A stretch of DNA of 64,000 bases, taken from Burkholderia pyrrocinia (GTDB lineage: Bacteria > Pseudomonadota > Gammaproteobacteria > Burkholderiales > Burkholderiaceae). This document shows, piece by piece, positions 1 to 10,067 of this stretch (the first letter of the stretch is position 1; every line of letters begins with the position of its first letter). The stretch is from assembly GCF_003330765.1 (NCBI RefSeq), contig NZ_CP024902.1, positions 2,480,001 to 2,544,000 of the forward strand, written 5' to 3'. Below the pieces are notes generated by a model. That model saw only the letters and a list, made by a program, of their open reading frames with translations, did not search any database and was not told the DNA's origin. The translations under genes were made by a program, and so were the position numbers.

Positions 1-1340
1 TCGACCTCCGCCTCGCGAATCACGAGCGGCGGCGACAGCAGCATCCGGTCGCCGGTCGCGCGCATGATCAGGTTGCCGTTGAAGCAGAAGTCGCGGCAGA
101 TCGTGCCGATATCGACGTCCGCGCCGAACCGCTCGCGCCGGTCCCGATCGCGCGCAAGCTGAACGCCCGCGACCAGCCCTGTTCCCGCAATCTCCCCGAC
201 GATCGGATGGTCGCCCAGCGCGCCGCGCAGCCGGCGCTGAAAATACGGCCCGATGTCGGTCTTCACGCGTTCGACGATCCCTTCGTCGCGCAGCACTTTC
301 AGGTTCGCGACCGCGACGGCCGCGGCGACCGGATGGCCCGAGTACGTGAGGCCGTGGTTGAATTCTCCGTTGTCGATGATCGGCCGCGCGACACGCTCGT
401 GAATGCCGACGGCGCCCATCGGCACATAGCCCGACGTGAGGCCCTTCGCCATCGTGATCAGGTCCGGCTCGAAGCCGAAGTGCTGATGCGCGAACCATTC
501 GCCGGTGCGGCCGAAGCCGCCGATCACTTCGTCGGCGACCAGCAGGATGTCGTACTTGCGGCAGATCCGCTGGATTTCCGGCCAGTACGTCGACGGCGGG
601 AAGATCACGCCGCCCGCGCCCTGGAACGGCTCGCCGATGAACGCCGCGACGTTCTCCGCGCCGAGTTCGAGAATCTTCGCTTCGAGCTGCTGCGCGCGCG
701 CGAGGCCGAACGCTTCCGGCGTTTCGCCCGGCTGCGCTTCGCCGAAGAAGTACGGCTGGTCGATGTGCACGATGTGCTCGACCTTCGACGGCATCTGCTC
801 GTGCATGTAGCCCATCCCGCCGAGCGTGCCGCCCGCGATCGTCGAACCGTGATAGCCATTCCTGCGCGAGATCACGTATTTCTTCTGCGGCTTGCCCTGT
901 ACGCGCCAGTACTGGTGCACGAGACGCAGCACGGTGTCGTTGCCTTCCGAGCCGCTGTTGCAATAGAAGAAGTGATTGAAGCCGGCCGGCGTCACTTCCG
1001 CGAGCATCGCGGAAAGCTCGATTACCGGCGGGTGCGTCGTCTTGAAGAAGGTGTTGTAGAACGGCAGCTCCTGCAGCTGGCGATATGCGGCATCGGCGAG
1101 TTCCTTGCGGCCGTAGCCGACGTTCACGCACCAGAGGCCGGCCATCCCGTCGATGACCTTGTTGCCGTCCGAGTCCCACAGGTAGACGCCGTCGGCCTTC
1201 ACGATCACGCGGCTGCCCGCGCGGTTGAGCGCGCCCATGTCCGAGAACGGGTGGATGTGGTGTGCGGCGTCGAGCGCGCGGTATTCGGCGGTCGAGTGTG
1301 CGGCCGGCCACGGCGGGAAGGCTTCGTTTCGATCGGTCAT
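1..1340 (-). CDS. spuC: Putrescine/polyamine aminotransferase (class III, PLP), 3' end cut by the window
   Basis: Class III PLP-dependent aminotransferase expected to transfer the amino group of putrescine, or a related omega-amine, to pyruvate or another keto acid. About 446 residues are visible, so only some 10-30 C-terminal residues are missing. The PLP-anchoring lysine lies in MAKGLTSGYVPMG (about residue 299), and the VADEVIGGFGRTGEWF block typical of omega-aminotransferases precedes it. The start is the ATG at 1338-1340. It follows the gamma-glutamylputrescine synthetase gene by about 28 bases on the same strand, which supports a polyamine substrate; family alone would also allow beta-alanine or GABA. 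The symbol is by analogy to Pseudomonas spu genes. Confidence 0.82.
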   Translation of the reverse strand, partial: MTDRNEAFPPWPAAHSTAEYRALDAAHHIHPFSDMGALNRAGSRVIVKADGVYLWDSDGNKVIDGMAGLWCVNVGYGRKELADAAYRQLQELPFYNTFFKTTHPPVIELSAMLAEVTPAGFNHFFYCNSGSEGNDTVLRLVHQYWRVQGKPQKKYVISRRNGYHGSTIAGGTLGGMGYMHEQMPSKVEHIVHIDQPYFFGEAQPGETPEAFGLARAQQLEAKILELGAENVAAFIGEPFQGAGGVIFPPSTYWPEIQRICRKYDILLVADEVIGGFGRTGEWFAHQHFGFEPDLITMAKGLTSGYVPMGAVGIHERVARPIIDNGEFNHGLTYSGHPVAAAVAVANLKVLRDEGIVERVKTDIGPYFQRRLRGALGDHPIVGEIAGTGLVAGVQLARDRDRRERFGADVDIGTICRDFCFNGNLIMRATGDRMLLSPPLVIREAEV

Positions 1341-1368
1341 GTTTCCTCCGGATAACGGTGCCACACGC

Positions 1369-2706
1369 TCATACGTGCAGCAGCAGATGCCTGCGTTCCC
1401 ACGAGCTGATCACGCGGAAAAACGCTTCGTATTCGGTTTCCTTCAGCGCCAGGTAGGCCTTCACGAACTTGTCGCCGAGGATGCCGGCGAGCGGCTCGCA
1501 CGCGGCCATCAGCGAGATGCCCTCCTCGAGGTTGCGCGGCAGCTGGTACGGCAGGTCGTAGCCGTCCGATGCGATCGGCTCGGTCGGCGCGAGTTGCTGC
1601 GTCATCCCGAGATAGCCGGCGGCGAGCGTCGCAGCGAACGCAAGGTACGGGTTGCAGTCGACACCCGGAATGCGGTTCTCGATGCGGCGCGCCACGGGGC
1701 TCGACTGCGGGATGCGGAAGCCGACCGTGCGGTTGTCGTAGCCCCACTGCACGTTGATCGGCGCGGCCATGAAGCGCGACAGCCGGCGGTACGAATTGAT
1801 GTACGGAGCGAAGATCGGCATCAGCGCCGGCGTGTACCTCTGCAGCCCCGCGAGGTAGCTGTGGAACTGCGGCGACACGGCGCCGTCTTCGTCGGCGAAC
1901 AGGTTGCGCCCCGTGCGCGCATCCGCGAGGCTCTGGTGGATGTGCATCGCGGAACCCGGCTCGTTCTCCATCGGCTTGGCCATGAAGGTCGCGTACATGT
2001 TGTGCCGCAGCGCGGCCTCGCGCACCGTGCGCTTGAACAGGAACACCTGGTCGGCCAGCGGCAGCGCGTCGCCGTGCACGAAGTTGATCTCCATCTGCGC
2101 GGCGCCGACCTCGTGGATCAGCGTCTCGATATCGAGGCCCTGCATCTCGCAGTACTCGTAGATGTCCTCGAACAACGGATCGAATTCGTTGACGGCCTCG
2201 ATCGAATACGACTGGCGGCCGGTCTCCGCACGCCCCGTGCGGCCGACCGGCGGGCGCAGCGGCAGGTCGGGATCGACGTTCATGTCGACGAGATAGAACT
2301 CGAGCTCGGGCGCGACCACGGGCTTCCAGCCCTTGGCCTGGTACAGGTCGAGCACGCGACGCAGCACGAAGCGCGGCGAGATCTCGACCGGCGAGCCGTC
2401 GAAGTGCACGCAATCGTGGATCACCTGCGCGGTCGGATCGACGGCCCACGGAATCAGGCAGATCGTCGACGCATCGGGCACGCACACCATGTCGGGATCG
2501 GTCACGCCGGTCAGCGTGCCGTCTTCCGGATAGTCGCCGGTGACGGTCTGCACCATCACGGCCTGCGGCAGGCGCATCGATTCTCCGGATTCGAATTTGT
2601 TGCGCGGAATGATCTTGCCGCGCGCGATGCCGGCCATGTCGGGAATGATCGCCTCGACCTCGGTGATGCGGTGCTGTCGCAGGAATTCGCTCAGTTCGGG
2701 TTGCAT
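1369..2706 (-). CDS. puuA: Gamma-glutamylputrescine synthetase (glutamine synthetase family)
   Basis: Predicted cytoplasmic ligase joining glutamate to putrescine with ATP, the first step of the gamma-glutamylated putrescine route. The 445-residue protein has the glutamine synthetase fold: an N-terminal beta-grasp part (DMAGIARGKIIP), the metal/ATP block APELEFYLVD, the glutamate-binding MHIHQSL stretch, and NRTVGFRIP. It is shorter than true GlnA and lacks the adenylylation-site tail. Downstream of a PuuD-like amidohydrolase gene by 12 bases and upstream of a class III aminotransferase, it fits PuuA/SpuI-type enzymes rather than ammonia assimilation. The exact amine is inferred from context. 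Confidence 0.85.
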   Translation of the reverse strand: MQPELSEFLRQHRITEVEAIIPDMAGIARGKIIPRNKFESGESMRLPQAVMVQTVTGDYPEDGTLTGVTDPDMVCVPDASTICLIPWAVDPTAQVIHDCVHFDGSPVEISPRFVLRRVLDLYQAKGWKPVVAPELEFYLVDMNVDPDLPLRPPVGRTGRAETGRQSYSIEAVNEFDPLFEDIYEYCEMQGLDIETLIHEVGAAQMEINFVHGDALPLADQVFLFKRTVREAALRHNMYATFMAKPMENEPGSAMHIHQSLADARTGRNLFADEDGAVSPQFHSYLAGLQRYTPALMPIFAPYINSYRRLSRFMAAPINVQWGYDNRTVGFRIPQSSPVARRIENRIPGVDCNPYLAFAATLAAGYLGMTQQLAPTEPIASDGYDLPYQLPRNLEEGISLMAACEPLAGILGDKFVKAYLALKETEYEAFFRVISSWERRHLLLHV

Positions 2707-2718
2707 GATCGGCCTCTT

Positions 2719-3525
2719 TCAGTCGACGTCGGATGCGGCCGGCGACGACATCGCGCCGCCGGCCGCATGAATGCGATGCGTCATGCGCGCGCGGCACGCC
2801 GCACCGAATGCCGCGAAGATGTCGCGCGACAGCGGCTGCTCCGCGTAGCGCCATTCGGGATGCCACTGCACGCCGAGCGCGAACGCGCGCGCGCCGAGCA
2901 CGCTGACGGCCTCGACCAGTCCGTCGGGCGCGCTGGCTTCGACGACAAGCCCCGCGCCGACACGCGCGATGCCCTGGTCGTGCAGCGAATTGACCGTTGC
3001 CTCGTGCGCGCCGCGCGCGACCCGCTGCAGCAGGCCGCCCGGCGCGAGCTGCACGACGTGCGCGGGGCCGTACTGCCGTTCGAGCGGATCGGCCGGCCGT
3101 TCGCGATGGTCGTCGAAGCCGGTCGTCGCATGCAGCCGCTGATGCAGCGTGCCGCCGTAGGCGACGTTCAGCTCCTGCATGCCGCGGCAGATCGCGAGCA
3201 CGGGCACGCCCGCGTCGATCGCCGCGCGGATCAGCGGCAGCGCGGTCGCATCGCGCGCGGGATCGTGCAGCGTGTCGGGCTCGCTCGCGGCGCCGCCGTA
3301 ATGGTGCGGCTCGACGTTCGAATAGCTGCCGGTAAACAGCAGCCCGTCGACCGCCGCGACGATCGCGTCGGCCGGCTGGCGCGCACCCAGCGCGGGCAGC
3401 ACGAACGCAAGCGCGCCGGCGCCGTCGACGAGCGCGGCAAGGTACTTCTCGCCCGCCGTGTGGTTCGGATGCGCACCGCGCAGGATGCGGTCGGCGGTGA
3501 CGGCTACGATCGGGCGCGCACGCAT
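2719..3525 (-). CDS. puuD: Gamma-glutamyl-GABA hydrolase (class I glutamine amidotransferase fold)
   Basis: Predicted hydrolase releasing GABA and glutamate from gamma-glutamyl-GABA, the last step of the gamma-glutamylated putrescine route. The 268-residue protein has a class I amidotransferase triad: Cys113 in AICRGMQELN, and His222 and Glu224 in GVQWHPEW. It carries no synthase domain, as expected for PuuD/SpuA. It is the first gene of the minus-strand spu/puu operon. The middle oxidation enzymes (PuuB/PuuC) are not visible and may lie beyond base 1 or elsewhere. The start at 3525 has a weak GAAGAGA ribosome-binding sequence. Confidence 0.83.
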   Translation of the reverse strand: MRARPIVAVTADRILRGAHPNHTAGEKYLAALVDGAGALAFVLPALGARQPADAIVAAVDGLLFTGSYSNVEPHHYGGAASEPDTLHDPARDATALPLIRAAIDAGVPVLAICRGMQELNVAYGGTLHQRLHATTGFDDHRERPADPLERQYGPAHVVQLAPGGLLQRVARGAHEATVNSLHDQGIARVGAGLVVEASAPDGLVEAVSVLGARAFALGVQWHPEWRYAEQPLSRDIFAAFGAACRARMTHRIHAAGGAMSSPAASDVD

Positions 3526-4125
3526 GGGCGTCTCTTCGGTAATCGCGCGCGGAACGCTCGCGCGCGGAACGATGAAGGTCCGCGGTTGCGCCGCACGCGC
3601 ACATCGCGACGCGACGCATGCGCGATCCTGCCGCGCGGACGATGCGGCAACAGGTAGTGCGGCCCGGAACGGAAGCGGAAAAGGACGCTAGGGCAACAAG
3701 GATGCGCTGCCGTCGCACTGCACCGCGCTGAACACGTGCGCGGCAATGAGGTTGAAGCGGCGCAGGCCGCGATGGGAAATGGCGAAGAAACGAGGCTCGC
3801 GTAAAGGGGCGGCACGCGCGCCGCGATCAGCGTGCCGGATCGGCCCGGCCTGAGGCGGCGCGCCCGCCGACGGACTTCGCGTCCGGCGTATCGAAGGGCT
3901 GGCGGCTTTCACGATCGTACTCGACTGACTGATGGAGGCAGGACACGTGTCGCAATGCCGCTCGGCGACACGTCAGCAAGAGGTCTCGCAACGGATTCCG
4001 GCGCGGTGCGGCCATGATCGATGGCCTCGCCGCCGGTGCGCGCGTGACGACTTCCTGACATTCAGCTTATATCACCTAAAAATTGCGTCAAATTTTCAGG
4101 TGCCGATGACGACATCGATCAGACG
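3526..4125. other. 600-base region without a convincing gene, upstream of the putrescine operon
   Basis: No reading frame here has credible protein content; the open frames are arginine/proline-rich GC artefacts and mutually overlapping. The part nearest 4050-4102 is clearly more AT-rich and holds a dyad plus a minus-strand promoter-like sequence, described separately. If that promoter drives the putrescine operon, most of this stretch would be a leader of roughly 520 bases. It could also carry an unannotated RNA. I see no riboswitch I recognise. Confidence 0.5.
4050..4102 (-). promoter_or_regulatory. Imperfect dyad overlapping a minus-strand promoter-like sequence
   Basis: Bases 4073-4102 form an imperfect 30-bp palindrome with arms CACCTAAAAATT and AATTTTCAGGTG around a short centre. 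Reading the minus strand, a TTTGACG-like -35 lies inside the dyad and TATAAG, a near-consensus -10, follows at about 4067-4072. A regulator bound here would cover the promoter. The nearest downstream minus-strand gene is puuD, 550 bases away. The strand and promoter role are inferred. Confidence 0.45.
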
Positions 4126-4160
4126 AAAAAAACGGCATCGATCGCCAGGATCGATGCCGT
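4126..4160 (-). terminator. Rho-independent terminator of the hut operon
   Basis: A perfect 12-bp stem (4132-4143 with 4149-4160), loop GCCAG, is followed on the minus strand by a run of seven T (4126-4132). It lies about 90 bases past the hutG stop and is the obvious end of the histidine utilisation transcript. Confidence 0.9.
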
Positions 4161-4247
4161 GTTGTGCATTGCATCGGTACGCCCACTGCGCGCCGGCGGG
4201 CCTCGGCCCGCTGCTCCGCCGCGCCGCCGCAAGCGGGCGGCCCGCGC

Positions 4248-5045
4248 TCAGCGATGCGCGAGCGCGGTTTCGACGAGCGCCTGCAGCAGCGGCACGATCC
4301 GCGCCGCACGCGCTTCGTCGTACGCGTACGGGCGGGTTTCTTCCATGTAGGTGATCTGCGACAGCTCGAGCTGCACGGCCTCGACACCGGTGTCGGGCAC
4401 GCCGTAGTGACGCGTGATGTAGCCGCCCTTGAAGCGCCCGTTCGCGACAGCCGTATAGCCGCCATGCGCGAGCGCGCGCGCGGCCAGCGCCTCCGCGAGA
4501 CCCGGCGCGGCACTCGCGCCGCTCGACGTGCCGAAGTTGAAGTCCGGCAGGCGGCCGTCGAAGAAGCGCGGCACGTGCGAGCGGATCGAATGCGCTTCCC
4601 ACACGAGCACGCGGCCGTGCTCGCGCTTCAGGCGCGCGATCTCGCGTTGCAGCGCATCGTGATACGGAAGCCAGTAGCGGTCGCGGCGACGCATGATCTC
4701 GTCGTTGCCGGGCAGCGCATTCGCCGGATAGAGCGGCGCCTTGTCGAACGTATCGACCGGCACGAGCCCTGTCGTGTCCTGCCCCGGATACAGGTTCTCG
4801 TTGTCGGGCGGACGGTTCAGGTCGACGACGTAACGCGCGTGCGACGGCACGAGGATCGATGCGCCGAGGCTCGCCGCGAACCCGTACAGCCGCTCGAGAT
4901 GCCAGTCGCAATCGTCGACGAAGCGCGCGTCGGGCGTCATCGTCGCGGCGATGTCGTCGGGGATGTGCGTGCCTGCGTGCGGAATCGAGATCAGCAGCGG
5001 CAGCGTGCCCTGCTTCAGCGTGAATACAGCCGGTTGTTCAGTCAT
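4248..5045 (-). CDS. hutG: N-formylglutamate deformylase
   Basis: Hydrolyses N-formylglutamate to glutamate and formate, the last step of the five-step histidine pathway. The 265-residue protein belongs to the N-formylglutamate amidohydrolase family; metal-site signatures include SIPHAGTHIPDDI near residue 20, the VDLNRPPDNENLYPGQ block and WEAHSIRSHVP. It is the last gene of the hut operon, 59 bases after hutF, followed by the terminator at 4126-4160. Presence together with hutF defines the formylglutamate branch rather than the single-step formiminoglutamase branch. Confidence 0.93.
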   Translation of the reverse strand: MTEQPAVFTLKQGTLPLLISIPHAGTHIPDDIAATMTPDARFVDDCDWHLERLYGFAASLGASILVPSHARYVVDLNRPPDNENLYPGQDTTGLVPVDTFDKAPLYPANALPGNDEIMRRRDRYWLPYHDALQREIARLKREHGRVLVWEAHSIRSHVPRFFDGRLPDFNFGTSSGASAAPGLAEALAARALAHGGYTAVANGRFKGGYITRHYGVPDTGVEAVQLELSQITYMEETRPYAYDEARAARIVPLLQALVETALAHR

Positions 5046-5104
5046 GTCGCATCACCGTAAGAGTCTGCCGGCGCACGCGTGCGGCGTGCGCCGGTTGCCG
5101 CGCG

Positions 5105-6481
5105 TCAGCGCAGCAGTTGCGCCAGCGCGGCGCGGTAGTCGGCATACGCGACGGCTTCGTCGCGATGGCGGCGGCCGCTCACGACGCGTTCACCGCCCGT
5201 GTAGACGTCGAGCACGGGCGTCTCGCCGTGCTCGGCGAACACGATGCCCGACAGCCACGCCGTGCTGCCGTGTTCGGCGATCGCCGGATGATCGGGATCG
5301 AGCACGAGCCAGTCGGCGCGGCAGCCTTCGCGCAGCGCACCGACGCGCCGCCCGCTGGCCTGTGCGCCGCCCGCGAGCGATGCGTCGAACAGGCGATCGG
5401 CGACATGCGTCTGCGTGTCGCTGGCCAGCACGTTGCGCGCGCGGTGCACGAGCCGTTGCCCGTATTCGAGCAGGCGCAGCTCGGCGCGCCAGTCGACCGA
5501 CGCATGGCTGTCCGAGCCGACGCCGATCACGCCGCCCTGCGCGAGATAGTCGACGGCGGGGAACACGCCGTCGCCGAGATTCGCTTCGGTCGTCAGGCAC
5601 AGGCCGGCGACTGCGCGACGCTTCGCGAGCGCTGCCGTTTCGGCCGCATCGACGTGCGTCGCGTGCACGAGGCACCAGCGCGCATCGACGTCGAAGCGAT
5701 CGAGCAGCCATTGCACGGGGCGCGCCCCGTATGCACGTACGCAGTCGTCGACTTCGGCCGTCTGCTCGGCGATATGGATGTGCACGGGCGCGTCGTCGGG
5801 CAGGCCTTCGAGCAGCACGCGCAGCCCGTTCTCGGACACCGCGCGCAGCGAGTGCGGCGCGACGCCGTAGCGCAGCCCGCCGTGTTCGGGTGCCGCGCGG
5901 CGCATGGCGTCGAGCAGTTCGAGCAGGCCTTCGGGCGTGTTGATGAAGCGGCGCTGGTCGTCGCGCGGCGGCTTGTTGCCGAAGCCGGCGAACTGGTACG
6001 ACACGGGCAGCATCGTGATGCCGATGCCGGCCGAGCGCGCGGCGTCGACCACGCGCGTGCCGAGTTCCGCGATGTGCGGATAGCGCGAGCCGTCCTGCGC
6101 GTGATGCACGTAGTGGAATTCGCACACCGACGTGTAGCCGCACTTGAGCATCTCGACATACAGCCAGCGCGCGATCGCCGCGAGCGCGTCGGGCGTGATC
6201 TTCAGTGCGAAGCGGTACATCAGGTCGCGCCAGCTCCAGAAGCTGTCGGCAGGATTCGCGCGGTATTCGGTCAGCCCTGCCATCGCGCGCTGGAACGCGT
6301 GCGAATGCAGGTTCGGCATGCCGGGCAGCACCGGCCCGGCCGCGCGCGCGACGCCGGCCGGTGCGTCGGTGTCGGGCGTCACGCCGGTCAGCGTGCCGGC
6401 CGCGTCCCAGCGCAGCAGCACGTTGCGGCGCCAGCCATCGGGCAGATAAGCGTGGTCCGCGAACAACGTTGTATCGGTCAT
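5105..6481 (-). CDS. hutF: Formimidoylglutamate deiminase
   Basis: Deiminates N-formimidoyl-glutamate to N-formylglutamate plus ammonia. Amidohydrolase-superfamily protein of about 458 residues, with the metal motif PNLHSHAFQRAM near the N terminus, HIHIAEQ, and the late GVGSDSHAS aspartate motif. A start four codons upstream (6493) is possible, but it would overlap hutI and has no ribosome-binding site. The ATG at 6481 is preceded by GGATAG at good spacing and lies 4 bases after the hutI stop, so I chose it. Works with HutG downstream. Confidence 0.93.
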   Translation of the reverse strand: MTDTTLFADHAYLPDGWRRNVLLRWDAAGTLTGVTPDTDAPAGVARAAGPVLPGMPNLHSHAFQRAMAGLTEYRANPADSFWSWRDLMYRFALKITPDALAAIARWLYVEMLKCGYTSVCEFHYVHHAQDGSRYPHIAELGTRVVDAARSAGIGITMLPVSYQFAGFGNKPPRDDQRRFINTPEGLLELLDAMRRAAPEHGGLRYGVAPHSLRAVSENGLRVLLEGLPDDAPVHIHIAEQTAEVDDCVRAYGARPVQWLLDRFDVDARWCLVHATHVDAAETAALAKRRAVAGLCLTTEANLGDGVFPAVDYLAQGGVIGVGSDSHASVDWRAELRLLEYGQRLVHRARNVLASDTQTHVADRLFDASLAGGAQASGRRVGALREGCRADWLVLDPDHPAIAEHGSTAWLSGIVFAEHGETPVLDVYTGGERVVSGRRHRDEAVAYADYRAALAQLLR

Positions 6482-6485
6482 AAGG

Positions 6486-7709
6486 CTATCCATTCATGCG
6501 ACGAAACACGGTCGTGCCGCCGCGTACGACCTGCTCGCACAGCGGCCGGCCGATCCAGTAGGCGAGTTCCGACAGCGAGCCGACCGACCACGCGGCGAAG
6601 TCGGCCTGGCGACCGACCTCGAGCGCGCCGTGGCGATCCGCGCGGCCGAGCGCCGCGGCCGCATGGCGCGTGACGCCCTGCAGCACCTCGGGCACCGTCA
6701 TGCGGAACAGCGTGCAGCCGAGGTTCAACGTCAGCAGCAGCGATTCGAGCGGCGACGTGCCGGGGTTGTGATCGGTCGCGAGCGCGATCGGCACGCCGTG
6801 CTTGCGCAGCAGCTCGATCGGCGGCAATTGCGTTTCGCGGATGAAGTAGTACGCGCCGGGCAGCAACACGGCGACCGTACCGGCCGCCTTCATGGCCTCG
6901 ATGCCCGCTTCATCGAGAAATTCGAGGTGATCGGCGGACAGCGCGCGGTAGCGCGCGGCAAGCGCCGTGCCGCCCGCGTTCGACAGTTGCTCCGCATGCA
7001 GCTTCACGGGCAGCCCGCGCCGCGTCGCGGCCTCGAACACGCGCTCGGTCTGCGCGAGCGAAAAGCCGATGCGTTCGCAGAACACGTCGACCGCGTCGAC
7101 GAGGCCCTCGTCGGCCAGCGCCGGCAGCATCCGCTCGCACACTTCGTCGATATACGCGTCGGCACGGCCCGCATATTCGGGCGGCAGCGCATGCGCGCCG
7201 AGGAAGGTCGTGTAGACCGTGACCGGGAAGCGCTCGCCGAGCTGGCGCGCCACGCGCAGCATCTTGCGCTCGCTCGCGAGGTCGAGCCCGTAGCCCGACT
7301 TGATCTCGATCGCGGTCACGCCTTCGGCGAGCAGCGGCTGCAGGCGCGCGGCGGCCTGCACGAACAGCGTCGTCTCGTCGGCCGCGCGCGTCGCACGCAC
7401 CGTCGACACGATACCGCCGCCCTGCCGCGCGATTTCCTCGTAGCTGACGCCCGCGAGGCGCTGCGCGAATTCGTCGGCACGCGTGCCGCCGTACACGAGG
7501 TGCGTATGGCAGTCGACGAGGCCCGGCGTCACCCACGCGCCGTGCAGATCCTCGCGCTGCCAGTGCGCATAACCGTGCGGCAGCGCGGACAACGTGCCGA
7601 GCCAGACGATCGTGCCGGTTTCGTCGACGGCGATCGCCGCGTCGTCGATCGTCTCGTCGGGATGGCCGTGCGGACACAGCCTCAGGTGATGCCAGACAGT
7701 CGGTTTCAT
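6486..7709 (-). CDS. hutI: Imidazolonepropionase
   Basis: Opens the ring of 4-imidazolone-5-propionate to N-formimidoyl-glutamate, the third step of histidine breakdown. Metal-dependent amidohydrolase of 407 residues, full family length. It shows [17 protein letters not shown] near residue 70, KLHAEQLSN in the middle and the ATDHNPGT motif near residue 320. Tightly packed in the operon: 4 bases after hutD and 4 before hutF. Confidence 0.95.
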   Translation of the reverse strand: MKPTVWHHLRLCPHGHPDETIDDAAIAVDETGTIVWLGTLSALPHGYAHWQREDLHGAWVTPGLVDCHTHLVYGGTRADEFAQRLAGVSYEEIARQGGGIVSTVRATRAADETTLFVQAAARLQPLLAEGVTAIEIKSGYGLDLASERKMLRVARQLGERFPVTVYTTFLGAHALPPEYAGRADAYIDEVCERMLPALADEGLVDAVDVFCERIGFSLAQTERVFEAATRRGLPVKLHAEQLSNAGGTALAARYRALSADHLEFLDEAGIEAMKAAGTVAVLLPGAYYFIRETQLPPIELLRKHGVPIALATDHNPGTSPLESLLLTLNLGCTLFRMTVPEVLQGVTRHAAAALGRADRHGALEVGRQADFAAWSVGSLSELAYWIGRPLCEQVVRGGTTVFRRMNG

Positions 7710-7713
7710 GCGT

Positions 7714-8337
7714 TCAGTCTCGTTCGCCGATGGCGAGCGATACGGCGAGCAGCGCGCCGCTACCGCTCACGACGACGTCAAACGCACGCTGCGGCCCGTC
7801 GAGCCGCAGCGTGTCCATTTCTTCCAGTGCGTAACGTGCACCGTCGATCGCGATCTCGACCGTGCCGGCCGCGCAGAACAGCAGCACGGTGTCAGCCCGC
7901 TCGATGCGGTGCGCGCCTGCGCGCCACACGTCGAGCGCCCCGTGCGCGGTCGAGCGGCGCGTCATCAGGTTGAAGTCGCGCGTCGCGCCGTCGTGCAGCG
8001 TCGCGTCGATCGCCGTTTCGCCCGCGAAATCCGCGCGGGCCAGCGGTGCGTCGAGCACGTGGCGCGCGCCGCCTTCCTCGGCGAGCGTCATGCCCGCGCC
8101 GGACAGCAGCACGAGCGTGCGATCGATCCCGTCGAAACGCGAGAACGGCCCGGCCGTGCCGACGTCTGCGACGCTCACGCGCCACGCGAATGCGTCGAGC
8201 GCGGCACCGGGCGGGAACGCGCCGATCTCGCGCGTCACGCCGCCGCCGTTCTTCCACGGCGACGCGACGAGATCCGCTGCGCGGATCAGCGCGGCGGCCA
8301 GCGTCGCGTTCACCGGCGCCTGGTCGAGCGCCGTCAT
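7714..8337 (-). CDS. hutD: HutD family cupin protein of histidine utilisation
   Basis: HutD proteins are cupin-fold proteins found in many proteobacterial hut operons. In Pseudomonas they affect growth on histidine, with a proposed role in limiting hut expression. The 207-residue protein begins [10 protein letters not shown] and carries the family stretch [13 protein letters not shown]. The start is the ATG at 8335-8337, two bases past the hutU stop; the longer open frame upstream overlaps hutU and is not used. The biochemical activity is not known. Confidence 0.85.
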   Translation of the reverse strand: MTALDQAPVNATLAAALIRAADLVASPWKNGGGVTREIGAFPPGAALDAFAWRVSVADVGTAGPFSRFDGIDRTLVLLSGAGMTLAEEGGARHVLDAPLARADFAGETAIDATLHDGATRDFNLMTRRSTAHGALDVWRAGAHRIERADTVLLFCAAGTVEIAIDGARYALEEMDTLRLDGPQRAFDVVVSGSGALLAVSLAIGERD

Positions 8338-8339
8338 GC

Positions 8340-10028
8340 TCAGCGGCCGAGCATCGGCAGCTTCAGGCCGGCTTCGCGGGCCGTCTGCTGCGCGAGTTCG
8401 TAGCCGGCATCCGCATGGCGCATCACGCCCGTCGCCGGGTCGTTCAGCAGCACGCGGCCGAGACGCTCGTGCGCTTCGGCGGTACCGTCGGCGACGATCA
8501 CGACGCCCGAGTGTTGCGAGAAGCCCATGCCGACGCCGCCGCCATGGTGCAGCGACACCCACGATGCGCCGCCTGCCGTGTTCAGCAGTGCGTTCAGCAG
8601 CGGCCAGTCGCTGACGGCATCCGAACCGTCCTTCATCGATTCCGTCTCGCGGTTCGGGCTCGCGACCGAACCCGTGTCGAGGTGGTCGCGGCCGATCACG
8701 ATCGGCGCCTTCAGTTCGCCGTTCTTGACCATCTCGTTGAATGCCTGACCGAGGCGGTAGCGATCCTTCACGCCAACCCAGCAGATCCGTGCCGGCAGGC
8801 CCTGGAACGCGATCCGCTCACGTGCCATGTCGAGCCAGTTGTGCAGGTGCGGATCGTCGGGGATCAGCTCCTTCACCTTCTGGTCGGTCTTGTAGATGTC
8901 TTCCGGATCGCCCGACAGCGCAACCCAGCGGAACGGGCCCTTGCCTTCGCAGAACAACGGACGGATGTACGCCGGCACGAAGCCCGGGAAATCGAACGCG
9001 TTCTCGACGCCCATTTCCAGCGCCATCTGGCGGATGTTGTTGCCGTAGTCGAGCGTCGCCGCGCCGCGTTCCTGCAGCGCCAGCATCGCGCGCACCTGGA
9101 CGGCCATCGACTGCTTCGCGACCTTCACGATGCTTTGCGGATCGACCTTCTGCGCCTCGCGCCATTGCGCGACGGTCCAGCCTTGCGGCAGGTAGCCGTT
9201 GATCGGGTCGTGCGCGCTCGTCTGGTCGGTCACGCAGTCCGGCGTGACGCCGCGCTTGACGAATTCCGCGAACACGTCGGCCGCGTTGCCGAGCAGGCCG
9301 ATCGACACCGGCTTGCCCGTGCGCTTCGCTTCCTCGATCATGCCGAGCGCTTCGTCGATGGTCGTCGCCTTCTTGTCGACATAGCGGGTCTTCAGGCGGA
9401 AATCGATGCGCGTCTCGTCGCATTCGACCGCGATCATCGAGAAGCCGGCCATCGTCGCGGCGAGCGGTTGCGCGCCGCCCATCCCGCCGAGGCCGCCCGT
9501 CAGGATCCAGCGGCCCGACGGATCGCCGTTGAAATGCTGGTTCGCGACCGAGAAGAAGGTTTCGTAGGTGCCCTGCACGATGCCCTGGCTGCCGATGTAG
9601 ATCCAGCTGCCGGCCGTCATCTGGCCGTACATCATCAGGCCCTTGCGATCGAGTTCGTGGAAATGATCCCAGTTCGCCCAGTGCGGCACGAGGTTCGAGT
9701 TCGCGAGCAGCACGCGCGGCGCATCCTTGTGCGTGCGGAACACACCGACCGGCTTGCCCGATTGAATCAGCAGCGTCTCGTTCTCTTCGAGGTCCTTCAG
9801 CGACGCGAGGATCTGGTCATAGCATTCCCAGTTGCGCGCCGCGCGGCCGATGCCGCCGTACACGACGAGCGCATGCGGGTGCTCGGCGACTTCCGGATCC
9901 AGGTTGTTCTGGAGCATCCGGTAGGCCGCTTCGGCCAGCCAGGTCTTGCAGGTCTTCTCGCTGCCGCGCGGCGCGCGGATCGTGCGCGTCGGATCGAGAC
10001 GGGGATCGATGTGTTTCGGATGGTTCAT
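8340..10028 (-). CDS. hutU: Urocanate hydratase
   Basis: Adds water to urocanate to give 4-imidazolone-5-propionate, using tightly bound NAD+ as electrophile. The 562-residue length is typical. Recognisable family blocks are [16 protein letters not shown], the [19 protein letters not shown]-binding stretch near residue 175, the conserved [14 protein letters not shown], and [16 protein letters not shown] near the C terminus. It sits between hutC (39 bases upstream) and hutD in the same transcript. Confidence 0.97.
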   Translation of the reverse strand: MNHPKHIDPRLDPTRTIRAPRGSEKTCKTWLAEAAYRMLQNNLDPEVAEHPHALVVYGGIGRAARNWECYDQILASLKDLEENETLLIQSGKPVGVFRTHKDAPRVLLANSNLVPHWANWDHFHELDRKGLMMYGQMTAGSWIYIGSQGIVQGTYETFFSVANQHFNGDPSGRWILTGGLGGMGGAQPLAATMAGFSMIAVECDETRIDFRLKTRYVDKKATTIDEALGMIEEAKRTGKPVSIGLLGNAADVFAEFVKRGVTPDCVTDQTSAHDPINGYLPQGWTVAQWREAQKVDPQSIVKVAKQSMAVQVRAMLALQERGAATLDYGNNIRQMALEMGVENAFDFPGFVPAYIRPLFCEGKGPFRWVALSGDPEDIYKTDQKVKELIPDDPHLHNWLDMARERIAFQGLPARICWVGVKDRYRLGQAFNEMVKNGELKAPIVIGRDHLDTGSVASPNRETESMKDGSDAVSDWPLLNALLNTAGGASWVSLHHGGGVGMGFSQHSGVVIVADGTAEAHERLGRVLLNDPATGVMRHADAGYELAQQTAREAGLKLPMLGR

Positions 10029-10067
10029 GACGACTGCTCCCGAAGGAAAATGACTATCAAATAGGAA

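Noticed and set aside
207..1355. Plus-strand open frame of 382 codons across the aminotransferase
   Set aside because: Arginine/alanine/valine-rich shadow of a clear minus-strand aminotransferase; no domain is present.
1225..3657. Plus-strand open frame of 810 codons opposite the putrescine genes
   Set aside because: Long only because GC-rich DNA lacks stops; composition is arginine/histidine-rich and it opposes two well-recognised genes.
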